From: DATEVL01 sp035281845
GTDB lineage: Bacteria > Chloroflexota > Anaerolineae > Anaerolineales > E44-bin32
Reading direction: 5' to 3'
Length of the DNA: 64,000 nt
Assembly (NCBI GenBank): GCA_035281845.1
Contig: DATEVL010000028.1
Span: forward strand, 22,571 to 86,570
How positions within the stretch are numbered: the stretch's first letter is position 1; the number at the start of each line of letters is the position of its first letter. The notes below the pieces were generated by a model that was not told the origin of the DNA, ran no database searches, and saw only the letters and a list, made by a program, of their open reading frames with translations. Shown here one piece after another: positions 23,713 to 31,613 of the stretch. A program made the translations under genes and the position numbers.

Positions 23713-25362
23713 ATGAGCGGAGGGCCGAAGTACATCTTTCTCACGGGCGGGGTGGTCAGTTCGGTCGGCAAAGGGGTGACGGCCGCCGCACTCGGACGGC
23801 TGCTCAAGGAGCGCGGTTTCCGCGTCACGATTCAGAAACTGGACCCCTATATCAACGTCGATCCGGGGACGATGAGCCCCTACCAGCACGGCGAGGTCTA
23901 CGTTCTCGATGATGGGGCCGAAACCGATCTCGACCTGGGCCACTACGAGCGTTTCATCGATATCAGCCTGAGCCGGGTGTGCAACGTCACCTCCGGCCAG
24001 ATCTACTCCGAAGTCATCGGCCAGGAGCGCCGCGGCGATTTCCTGGGCGGGACGATCCAGGTGATCCCGCACATCACCAACGAGATCAAACACCGCATCG
24101 GGTTGGTGCCGCGCGTCACCGGGGCCGAGCTCGTGCTGGTGGAAGTCGGCGGGACCGTCGGCGACATCGAGTCCCTGCCGTACCTGGAGGCGTTGCGCCA
24201 GATGCGCAACGATGTCGGGCGAGAGAACACCCTGTTCATCCATGTGACCTGGCTGCCCCATATCGGAGCCACCGGCGAGTTGAAGACCAAACCGACGCAG
24301 CATTCGGTGCGAGAGCTGCGTTCGATCGGGATCTCGCCCGATGTGATTGTCGCCCGATCCGACTTTCCCGTGGCCGAAGAACTGAGGGAAAAGATCGCCC
24401 TGTTCGGCGACGTCGAGGCGCGCGCCGTGATCCCGCTGGTCACGACCGACGTCCTCTACGAGGTTCCGCTGTTGCTCGAGAAGGAGGGGCTGGGGGAGTT
24501 TGTCGTAAGCCGCCTCGGACTGAGCGCGCAACGGCGGCCGGACTGGTCGGAGTGGGAGCGGTTGGTGGCGTCCGAGCGGCAGCCTCGGCCACCGGTTCGC
24601 ATCGCCCTGGTCGGCAAGTACGTCGAACTGAGGGACGCCTACATGTCGGTCCGCGAGGCCGTTCGGGCGGCGGCGCTGGCGACCGGCGTCGAGGCCGAGA
24701 TCCTGTGGCTGCATTCGGCCGAGTTGGAGAAGGGCAAGGGCTGGAGCGAGCTCGAGACGGCCGACGGGATCATCGTTCCCGGCGGCTTCGGATCGCGCGG
24801 CATCGAAGGCAAGATCGCCGCCGCCCGCTTCGCCCGCGAGCACCGCGTGCCCTATCTGGGTCTGTGCCTGGGGATGCAGGTGATGGTGATCGAATTCGCG
24901 CGGCACGTGCTGGGCTCGGAGGACGCCAACTCAACCGAGTTCGACCGTTCGACGCCTCATCCGGTCATCGACCTGCTGCCCGAGCAGCGCGGCATCGCCG
25001 ATTTGGGGGGCACGATGCGCCTCGGCCTGTACCCGTGCCGGCTGATCCCTGGGTCGACGGCGGCGAGCGTCTACGGCGTGCCGGAGGTGTCGGAGAGGCA
25101 TCGCCATCGCTTCGAGTTCAACAATACCTATCGGGAAATCCTCGGCGAGCATGGGATGACGTATTCCGGCATTTCACCCGACGGTCGGCTGGTCGAGATC
25201 GCCGAGTTGAGGGACCATCCCTACATGCTCGGCAGCCAGTTCCACCCCGAATTCCTTTCGCGACCGAACCGCGCCCACCCGCTTTTCCGCGGGTTGCTGG
25301 AAGCGGCCGCGGCCCACACCGATCGCCCGGTGATCACGGAGAAGACGGCGGCTCACAACTGA
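23713..25362 (+). CDS. pyrG: CTP synthase
   Basis: 549 residues from the ATG at 23713 after GGAGG. Synthase domain at about 1-270 with KYIFLTGGVVSSVGKGVTAA (ATP site), then DPYINVDPGTMSPYQHGEVY. The glutaminase domain is at about 290-540, with the catalytic Cys in GLCLGMQVMVIEFARHVLG and the His-Pro-Glu in GSQFHPEFLSRP. It makes CTP from UTP, glutamine and ATP. The start matches the family N-terminus; upstream frame is not conserved. Confidence 0.98.
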   Translation: MSGGPKYIFLTGGVVSSVGKGVTAAALGRLLKERGFRVTIQKLDPYINVDPGTMSPYQHGEVYVLDDGAETDLDLGHYERFIDISLSRVCNVTSGQIYSEVIGQERRGDFLGGTIQVIPHITNEIKHRIGLVPRVTGAELVLVEVGGTVGDIESLPYLEALRQMRNDVGRENTLFIHVTWLPHIGATGELKTKPTQHSVRELRSIGISPDVIVARSDFPVAEELREKIALFGDVEARAVIPLVTTDVLYEVPLLLEKEGLGEFVVSRLGLSAQRRPDWSEWERLVASERQPRPPVRIALVGKYVELRDAYMSVREAVRAAALATGVEAEILWLHSAELEKGKGWSELETADGIIVPGGFGSRGIEGKIAAARFAREHRVPYLGLCLGMQVMVIEFARHVLGSEDANSTEFDRSTPHPVIDLLPEQRGIADLGGTMRLGLYPCRLIPGSTAASVYGVPEVSERHRHRFEFNNTYREILGEHGMTYSGISPDGRLVEIAELRDHPYMLGSQFHPEFLSRPNRAHPLFRGLLEAAAAHTDRPVITEKTAAHN

Positions 25363-25686
25363 GCCCATGAGGATTTGGCGCCGCTCGCGCAGCAACCCTG
25401 TAAGGTCCTGCCGGGCCTTCGCTCATCGCCCGCTGTCTACGCCCCTTCGCCCTCTACGCCCTTCGCCCTCTACAGGGCGCCAAGGGCGGCGCACCGGAAG
25501 CGGTGCAGGGCGCCACGCCCTTCGGCGCACCCGAAGGGGTGAGGGCAGCGCACCGGAAGCGGTGCAGGGCGCCAAGGGCGGCGCACACGAAGAGGTGAGG
25601 GCGAGCACGCCTCCCCTTCGGTCTCTACGCCCCTTCGGGCGCCCCCAGGGGGCAGACCGCCAAGGGCGGGATGCCCCCTCCGGAGT

Positions 25687-25745
25687 CCCTACGGGATGCG
25701 ATGCGCGATCCCGAACTGCACCGGGACAGGTGTGCGAAGCGCGAC
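25687..25745. repeat. Dispersed repeat, partial copy B (59 bp)
   Basis: Identical over 59 bases to 41387-41445 and to the reverse complement of part of 22256-22354. The flanks differ on both sides, so this is a truncated copy. Confidence 0.85.
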
Positions 25746-25930
25746 TACGCGCAGTGCGCGGGGGCGAGCGCAAGGGTCGCCCCCTCGACCTGGGTCTATC
25801 GTCCGTTGCCGGCCGCTGCGTGCCTCCGCCACTCGGGCCTCGCCACTAATCCGTCCTCGCTGAGCGGAGCGAGGCTCGGCGTCTTCGCCGGGCCTCGCGC
25901 AGTCGAAGCGTCCATAACCAGACGCGAAAT

Positions 25931-25952
25931 GGTCAGGGCCCATGCCCTGACC
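25931..25952 (-). terminator. Terminator of the coaD/coiled-coil operon
   Basis: Perfect 9-bp stem GGTCAGGGC / GCCCTGACC with a 4-nt loop, 38 nt past the stop of the minus-strand coiled-coil gene. ATTTC follows on that strand. Confidence 0.65.
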
Positions 25953-25990
25953 GCTGCGTCTTGCTGAGTTGGCACGGGGCCTTGGAGGTC

Positions 25991-26491
25991 CTAGCTCTCG
26001 GGGCTTCCACCTTCCCGCGTCTCATCGACTCCGACGTTGACCCGCTGGCGGTCCATGTTGAGCTTGGAGATCCCGTTGCGGGCCTGGGTCAGCAGGCGTG
26101 TGAGCTCGCCTTCCAGCGCTCCCAGCGCCTCCAGGATGTAGTCGTCCGCTTCGCGGCGGAGGTTCTCGGCATCGGCGCGGGCCTGCGCCAGGATCTGCTC
26201 CGAGCGCGCCTGTGCCGCCTGCACGATGGCATCCCGCGTGACGATCTCGTCCGACTTCTGCTTGGCCAGGCCGACCGTCCGGCCGGCCTCTTCTTGCGCC
26301 TGCGCCATCAGGCGGTCGCGCTGCGCGATGACCTGCTGCGCCTTCTTAACCTCATCCGGAATCGAAATCCGCATCTGATCGATGATTTCGAGGAAGCGGT
26401 CCTCATCGACGACGACGCTATGCGTCAGCGGGATGGGCCGGGCCTGGTTGAAGAGCTCCTCGAGCCGATCTACGAGATGAAGGATATCCAT
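25991..26491 (-). CDS. Conserved coiled-coil protein, DivIVA/AtpF-like
   Basis: 166 residues from the ATG at 26491 (MDILHLVDRLEELFNQARPI). A conserved head containing PLTHSVVVDEDRFLEIIDQM and RISIPDEVKKAQQVI is followed by a long heptad helix (residues about 50-150) rich in Ala, Gln and Glu. Proteins with this head are found next to coaD in several bacterial phyla and are often labelled ATPase or DivIVA-like without experimental basis. It is not a true ATP synthase b subunit: there is no membrane helix. A role in envelope or division scaffolding is only a guess. Confidence 0.75.
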   Translation of the reverse strand: MDILHLVDRLEELFNQARPIPLTHSVVVDEDRFLEIIDQMRISIPDEVKKAQQVIAQRDRLMAQAQEEAGRTVGLAKQKSDEIVTRDAIVQAAQARSEQILAQARADAENLRREADDYILEALGALEGELTRLLTQARNGISKLNMDRQRVNVGVDETREGGSPES

Positions 26492-26591
26492 TAACCGCCT
26501 CTGGCCGGAGTGCTCTCTCCGCCCGGGGTGCAAGCTTCGGGCCGTAGATTACACCGAAGCCGCGCGCCGGTCAACCGGCCCTCGGAAGTGG

Positions 26592-26753
26592 CCGGTGGCC
26601 AGTGACCATTGACCAGTGACATGTGGCCAGTGACCGGTGACCAGTGACCAGTGACCAGTGACCAGTGACCAGTGACCTGTAGTACCTGCTTAGAGGTCTT
26701 CCAGCATAAACGCGACCGAAGCTGACCACCGACCACTCACCACTGACCACTAT
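26592..26753. repeat. Heptamer repeat array, least degenerate copy
   Basis: From 26592 to 26682 about thirteen in-phase units: CCGGTGG, CCAGTGA, CCATTGA, CCAGTGA, CATGTGG, CCAGTGA, CCGGTGA, then CCAGTGA five times and CCTGTAG. A second block, CCACCGA, CCACTCA, CCACTGA, CCACTAT, lies at 26726-26753, just before the coaD stop at 26758. The five perfect units suggest recent expansion. Confidence 0.9.
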
Positions 26754-26757
26754 CTCA

Positions 26758-27285
26758 TCAGTCCCTCAACGAAGTCATCGGGACCAGACCCGGTCCGTCG
26801 TCGCCCAGCTCCTTGAAGCGGCGCTGGAGCGCTTCGATGACGTGGGGCGGCACCAGGCTGGTCACGTCGCCACCGAGCGACGCAATCTCGCGTACGGTGC
26901 TGCCGGTCAGGAAGCTGTGCTCCTCGCTGGTGATCAGAGCGACCACGTCGACTTCCGGCGCCAGCCGATGATTCGCCAGGGCCATGCGGAACTCGTGTTC
27001 GAAATCGGAGAAGACCCTCAAGCCGCGGACGATCACCTGGGCCTCGATCTGGCGGCAGTAGTTCACGATCAAACCGCTGAAGACCGTCACCCGCACATTG
27101 GGCTTGCCGGCAAAGGTCTTCTCGACCAGCTCCACGCGGTCAGCCGGGCTGAACAGCAGTGATTTCAGCGGCCGGTCGTACACCGCCACGACCAATTCGT
27201 CGAACAGTCGCATCGCCCGAAGGGCGATGTCGATGTGGCCGTAATGGATCGGATCGAACGTTCCGGGGAAGACGGCGCGGACCAT
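26758..27285 (-). CDS. coaD: Phosphopantetheine adenylyltransferase
   Basis: 175 residues. The nucleotidyltransferase HIGH-type motif is GTFDPIHYGHIDIALRA near residue 8, followed by KSLLFSPADRVELVEK. The ISSTxVR-equivalent is FLTGSTVREIASLGGDVTSL near residue 128. It makes dephospho-CoA from 4'-phosphopantetheine and ATP. Its start overlaps the recG stop by one base. The C-terminal 20 residues (LGDDGPGLVPMTSLRD) are an extra tail. Confidence 0.97.
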   Translation of the reverse strand: MVRAVFPGTFDPIHYGHIDIALRAMRLFDELVVAVYDRPLKSLLFSPADRVELVEKTFAGKPNVRVTVFSGLIVNYCRQIEAQVIVRGLRVFSDFEHEFRMALANHRLAPEVDVVALITSEEHSFLTGSTVREIASLGGDVTSLVPPHVIEALQRRFKELGDDGPGLVPMTSLRD

Positions 27286-29771
27286 CAGCTTATCTCTCCC
27301 TTCTCCGAGACGACGAAGGTCTCCAGCGCGCGGCGCAAGGCCTGGTGCTGCGGCTGATCGAGGGCGGGATCGGCCTCGATCAGTTGCGAGGCTTCCCGCC
27401 GGGCGCGTTCGATCAAGTGCACATCGGTCAGACGGGCCAGACGCAAGTCGGCCAGGCCCGACTGGCGGGTCCCCAGGAAATCGCCCGGGCCCCGCTGTTC
27501 CAGATCGAGCTCGGCCAAGACGAAACCGTCGTGCGTCGATTCCATGGCCTTCAGGCGCTCGTTCTCGGCGGCGTCGTCCGAATCCGGAACCAGCAGGCAG
27601 TAGGACTGGTATTCGCTCCGGCCGACACGGCCGCGGAATTGGTGGAGCTGCGCCAAACCGAAGCGGTTGGCGCCCTCGATGAACATGACGCTGGCGTTGG
27701 GCACATCGACGCCGACCTCGACGACGGAAGTCGAGACCAGAATCTGGTACGCGCCGCGGCGAAAGTCGGCCATTACCTGGTCCTTTTCGTCGTTGCTCAT
27801 CCGGCCGTGCAAGAGCCCGAGGCGCAGGCGCGGGAACACTTCCGCTTGTAGCTTCTGCTGTTCCTCCACCGCCGCCCGGGCCGCCACTTTTTCGGACTCC
27901 TCGACCAGCGGGTAGATGAAGTAGGCCTGCCGGCCGGCTTCGATCTGCGACTCGACGAAACGATACCCGCGTGATCGCTCGACCGGGAAGAGCACACGCG
28001 TCTCAATCGGCTGGCGCCCGGGAGGCATCTCCTCCAGGAGCGTCAAGTCGAGATCGCCGAACACCGTCAGGGCCAGCGAGCGGGGGATCGGCGTGGCCGT
28101 CATCACCAGCAGGTTCGGATTGTCGCCCTTGGCCCGCAACGCGGCCCGCTGCTCGACGCCGAAACGATGTTGCTCGTCGATGACGGCCAGACCCAAACGG
28201 CCGAACCGGACCGGTTCTTCGAGCAGCGCGTGCGTGCCGACGACGACGCCGATGGTCCGATCTTCCAGGCCTCGCCGGATCTCGGCCTTCTCCGACTCCG
28301 GCGTGGCACCGAGCAGCAGGCGCACCTGCGCCGGCGGGATGCCGCACGCCGACCCCAGCAGGCTGCGCAGCGTCTGGTAGTGCTGTTCCGCCAGAATGCT
28401 TGTAGGCGCGAGCACGGCGGCCTGTGCGCCGGCCGCAACGGTGATACCGATCGCGGCCGCGGCCACGACGGTCTTGCCGGAACCGACGTCTCCTTGCAGC
28501 AGTCGGTTCATCGGGCGCCCGCTGGCCAAATCGGACCGCAAATCGACGAGCGCCTTCTCCTGGGCCGCGGTCAGCGTGTACGGCAAGCCGGCGTGGAATC
28601 GGTCGACCCAGGGATCGTCGACCACCAGCGGATTCGTTGTCAGAGTCGACCAATCGTGCTTCTGCCGCATGACCGCCAGCTGAAGCAGCAGCATCTCGTC
28701 GAAGGCCAGTCGCTCCTGCGCCTGCCGGAGCGTATCCCAACTGTCGGGAAAGTGGATTTGTTCGATCGCCTGCGGAAGGCGGAACAGGCCCAGCCGCTGG
28801 CGCATCGACTCGGGAATCGGATCGGGAAGACGCGGCGCCAGGCGCCTGACCACGGAATCGATCACTCGCCGCAACCAGCGCGCGGTCACCCCCGCCGTCA
28901 GCGGGTAGACCGGGACGATCCGGCTGGTGTGGAGCTGCTGCCGTTCCAGCGGTTCCCATTCAGGCGAGTTCAACGTCAACCGGCCGAGGTACTGATCGAT
29001 TCGGCCGGAAAGCGCCAGGGCCTCTCCGGGGTGAAGCTGGTTGGCGATCCACGGTTGGTTGAACCATGTCACGCGCAGCGTGCCCGTTCCGTCGCCGACG
29101 ACGGCCTCGACGAGCTTCATCTGCCCGCCGCGCGCCGGCCGCACCTGGATCTCCTCGACGGTCGCCAGGACGGTCACTTCCTCGCCGTACCACAGGTGAT
29201 TGATCGTCTTGAGTTCGCTGTAGTCGATGTAACGCCGAGGCAAGTACCACAACAAGTCTCCGAGCGTCTCCAGGCCGAGGCGCTCGAGAGTCTTGGCCGA
29301 CTTCGGGCCGATGCCGGGGATCGTGGTCAGGGGCGCCGATAGAGCCGGCATGGGCCCGCCACCGCTGGGCGCCCGCTCCGTTCCTGGCTTTCGCGGGTCG
29401 TCGCGCGAGGCGTCCTGGGGGACGACCTCCGGCCCGGGCGGGGCAGCGTTCCCGCCCTCTGTTTCGCGCGGCTCCAAGTCCTCGTCAAGCTCGTCGGGCA
29501 GAACGGGAACCTCGGTCTCATCCGGCTGCTCGAGCATAGCTCTGACCTCGGTCAGAGACTTCTGGCGCGCCTCGGGAGCCTGGCCGGCATACTCTCGCAG
29601 CGCCGCCGCCACGGCGGCCACCGTCGTTTCCCCGAGGCCGCTTTGGCGCGCCTCCTCCTGCCACGGTTCCACGGCGCGTTCGAGGCCGCCCATCACGGCG
29701 CGATTGTCGTAGCCGCGGCTGGCCTCCAGGCCGAAATACTTGATCAACTTCTCGACGGCGAGGTTGGTCAT
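27285..29771 (-). CDS. recG: ATP-dependent DNA helicase RecG
   Basis: 828 residues. A lineage-specific N-terminal part of about 150 residues (helical, then acidic linker) precedes a helix-hairpin-helix (LTTIPGIGPKSAKTLERLG). The wedge/OB domain follows at about 190-290, the Walker A LLQGDVGSGKTVVAAAAIGI near 425, DEQH in AVIDEQHRFGVEQ near 530, and helicase motif VI in LHQFRGRVGRSEYQSYCLLV. It remodels stalled forks and Holliday junctions. It sits in an operon with fak genes and coaD, similar to the Firmicute yloU-yloV-recG order. Confidence 0.97.
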   Translation of the reverse strand: MTNLAVEKLIKYFGLEASRGYDNRAVMGGLERAVEPWQEEARQSGLGETTVAAVAAALREYAGQAPEARQKSLTEVRAMLEQPDETEVPVLPDELDEDLEPRETEGGNAAPPGPEVVPQDASRDDPRKPGTERAPSGGGPMPALSAPLTTIPGIGPKSAKTLERLGLETLGDLLWYLPRRYIDYSELKTINHLWYGEEVTVLATVEEIQVRPARGGQMKLVEAVVGDGTGTLRVTWFNQPWIANQLHPGEALALSGRIDQYLGRLTLNSPEWEPLERQQLHTSRIVPVYPLTAGVTARWLRRVIDSVVRRLAPRLPDPIPESMRQRLGLFRLPQAIEQIHFPDSWDTLRQAQERLAFDEMLLLQLAVMRQKHDWSTLTTNPLVVDDPWVDRFHAGLPYTLTAAQEKALVDLRSDLASGRPMNRLLQGDVGSGKTVVAAAAIGITVAAGAQAAVLAPTSILAEQHYQTLRSLLGSACGIPPAQVRLLLGATPESEKAEIRRGLEDRTIGVVVGTHALLEEPVRFGRLGLAVIDEQHRFGVEQRAALRAKGDNPNLLVMTATPIPRSLALTVFGDLDLTLLEEMPPGRQPIETRVLFPVERSRGYRFVESQIEAGRQAYFIYPLVEESEKVAARAAVEEQQKLQAEVFPRLRLGLLHGRMSNDEKDQVMADFRRGAYQILVSTSVVEVGVDVPNASVMFIEGANRFGLAQLHQFRGRVGRSEYQSYCLLVPDSDDAAENERLKAMESTHDGFVLAELDLEQRGPGDFLGTRQSGLADLRLARLTDVHLIERARREASQLIEADPALDQPQHQALRRALETFVVSEKGEIS

Positions 29772-29868
29772 GGGCTACTTCAAGTCGGCCTTCGACCGAC
29801 GGGTCGGCGAGCAGCGTGGGCGCTGGGCCTCCCATAGACCAAGACCCAGATCCTTACGGAGTCGCTCT

Positions 29869-30747
29869 TCATTCCGCCGCCGCCGGGTCGGCCCCGGCCG
29901 GGTCCTGAAGGACCCCCACCAGCCCGAGGGACCGCGGGCCGACATGGGCGCCGATGACGGTCGTCACGTCGACGACGAGCGGGTCATCGGCTGCCAGGGG
30001 GGCGAGACGCGACGCCAGGATGCCCGCATCCTCCAAGGCCGAGGCGTGGAGCACGCCCAGTCGGTCGAGCGGCCCCCAACCGCGGGCGCGTTCGGCCAGC
30101 GCTTCGATCGCCCGCGCGCGAGTGCGCACCTGGCCCAGGCGCCTTACGGCGCCGTCGACCAGTTCGACCAGAAGGCGAATGTGCAACAGCGCGCTCAGAC
30201 CGGAGCGGAGCCAGTCCACCCGGCCGCTACGCCGAAGGTACTCGAGATCATCGATCAGGGCGATGGTGCGCACACGCCGCCGGACCCCATCGGCTGCCTC
30301 CGTGATCTCACGGATGGCTTTCCCTTGCGACGCCGCTCGCGCCGCGGCCAGGGCCTGAAATCCCAACCCCAGCGAGACTTGCCCACTGTCGATGACCAGG
30401 ACGCGATCCTGGAAGGCCTGGGCGGCGTGGCGAGCGATATCGACGATTCCGCTGAGGCGCCCCGAGACGTGGATCGATACGATCTTGTCCGCGCCCTCGT
30501 CGAGGGCGCGACGATACGTCGAGGCGAAAGCCTCGATCGCCGGAGAGGCGGTCGTTGCCGGTCGCCGCAAGCCGGGGAGTCGCTCATAGAATACCGCGCG
30601 GGAAAGATCTCCCTGGTCTTCGTAGCTCGCTCCATCGACGATGAGAATCACCGGAACGATTCGGATGCCGTTGGCGGCGGCGATCGGCGCGGGTAGATCG
30701 GCCGTACTGTCCGTTACCACGACGGTCGCCGAGGGCTGAAGGCTCAA
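29869..30747 (-). CDS. DegV-family fatty-acid-binding protein (FakB-like), copy 2
   Basis: 292 residues. DegV fold: VVVTDSTADLPAPIAAANGI at the start, TTASPAIEAFASTYRRALDE near residue 75, SIHVSGRLSGIVDIARHAAQ near 100, and DSGQVSLGLGFQALAAARAA, the conserved Ser/Thr/Gly sites that hold the fatty-acid carboxylate. FakB proteins present a fatty acid to the kinase FakA. The start overlaps the stop of the first DegV gene by 4 nt. Acyl-chain preference cannot be read from sequence. Confidence 0.88.
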   Translation of the reverse strand: MSLQPSATVVVTDSTADLPAPIAAANGIRIVPVILIVDGASYEDQGDLSRAVFYERLPGLRRPATTASPAIEAFASTYRRALDEGADKIVSIHVSGRLSGIVDIARHAAQAFQDRVLVIDSGQVSLGLGFQALAAARAASQGKAIREITEAADGVRRRVRTIALIDDLEYLRRSGRVDWLRSGLSALLHIRLLVELVDGAVRRLGQVRTRARAIEALAERARGWGPLDRLGVLHASALEDAGILASRLAPLAADDPLVVDVTTVIGAHVGPRSLGLVGVLQDPAGADPAAAE

Positions 30748-31613
30748 TGCCGGCTCCCCTCCCGTTCGAGCGCAATGATACCGGTGCTGTCGGGGCCAAG
30801 GTAGGTGGCGACCGACGGGCCCAGCCCGCTGACGGTGATCGGCGTCGAGGGGTGAAGGCTGCGTAGACGCTCCATGATTTGACGCGATTCCTCCGTGGGT
30901 TCTGGGGAGCCCTGGAAGAGCACCATGTGCTCCAGGTCGGAGAACTCGCTGACAAACTCGACGACTTTCTCAACGGCTCGCGGGCGGGAGCGGACTTTTT
31001 CCATCGGCACGAGTTTGCCGTCTTCCATCGTTAGAAACGGCAGGATGCCCAGCATGTTGCCCAGCAACGCCTGGGAACGCGTCACCAGGCCGATGCGCTC
31101 CAGATACGTCAGGTCGCCGACGAAGACGACCAGGTAGAGACGGGGGACCATACCGCGCACGATGCGGACGACCTCGTCTAGATCGGCCCCGTCCTCCGCC
31201 GCGCGGACAGCGGCTTCCACCAGCAGCCCCAGGCCGCCGGACAGCGACTGCGAGTCGACCACCTGGATCGAGGACCGGCCGAGAAACTGCAAGGAGGCGG
31301 CCTGGGCATTGGCCACGGTCGGATTGATCTGCGCCGAGGCATGGATCGACACGATTTGGTCGGTTTCGTGGGCCAGCTGGCCGTAGACTTCGGCCAGCCG
31401 TTCCGGCGAGGGCGGCTCGGCCAGGGGGAAGCCCTGGCAGTTCTCGAACAATCGCGCCGCGGCCAGGATATCGTCGTGGGGGCTTTCCTCCCACGCTTCG
31501 AGCTGGCATCGAATCGTCATGGGCGCGATGGCCACCGAATGACGTTCGAGGAAGCCAGGCGTGGGGAAGCGAACCGTGCTATCGGTAACGACGCGGACGC
31601 GGGCCATGTTCAC
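30744..31613 (-). CDS. DegV-family fatty-acid-binding protein (FakB-like), copy 1
   Basis: 289 residues, directly coupled to fakA (4-nt overlap at 31610-31613). Signatures: VRVVTDSTVRFPTPGFLERH, AEPPSPERLAEVYGQLAHET, SIHASAQINPTVANAQAASL and VVDSQSLSGGLGLLVEAAVR. The Ser-x-x-Leu-Ser-Gly motif of copy 2 is SAQINPTV here, so the two copies probably bind different fatty acids, like FakB1 and FakB2 of Staphylococcus. Confidence 0.87.
   Translation of the reverse strand: MNMARVRVVTDSTVRFPTPGFLERHSVAIAPMTIRCQLEAWEESPHDDILAAARLFENCQGFPLAEPPSPERLAEVYGQLAHETDQIVSIHASAQINPTVANAQAASLQFLGRSSIQVVDSQSLSGGLGLLVEAAVRAAEDGADLDEVVRIVRGMVPRLYLVVFVGDLTYLERIGLVTRSQALLGNMLGILPFLTMEDGKLVPMEKVRSRPRAVEKVVEFVSEFSDLEHMVLFQGSPEPTEESRQIMERLRSLHPSTPITVSGLGPSVATYLGPDSTGIIALEREGSRH

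Larger units (their letters stand above)
25363..25990. other. Gene-free 628-bp repeat-rich gap after pyrG
   Basis: No plausible gene on either strand. The left part (about 25474-25610) is a degenerate tandem repeat in which the block GCGCACCGGAAGCGGTGCAG plus GGCGCCA occurs twice, interleaved with variants (AAGGGCGGCGCAC, GAAGAGGTGAGGGCG). The middle (25687-25745) is a 59-bp exact copy of part of the dispersed 99-bp repeat. The right end carries a terminator hairpin. Base composition is more G/C-skewed than the genes. Confidence 0.8.

Noticed and set aside
23600..23716. 38-codon gene between the roadblock gene and pyrG
   Set aside because: It is mostly the hairpin sequence and has no conserved features; better read as terminator or attenuator.
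23332..24906. Open frame of 524 codons on the minus strand
   Set aside because: Antisense to the roadblock gene and pyrG; His/Arg/Gln-rich shadow composition.
23979..25370. 463-codon frame overlapping pyrG on the same strand
   Set aside because: A +1-type shadow; Arg-rich and without motifs, whereas the pyrG frame carries both catalytic domains.
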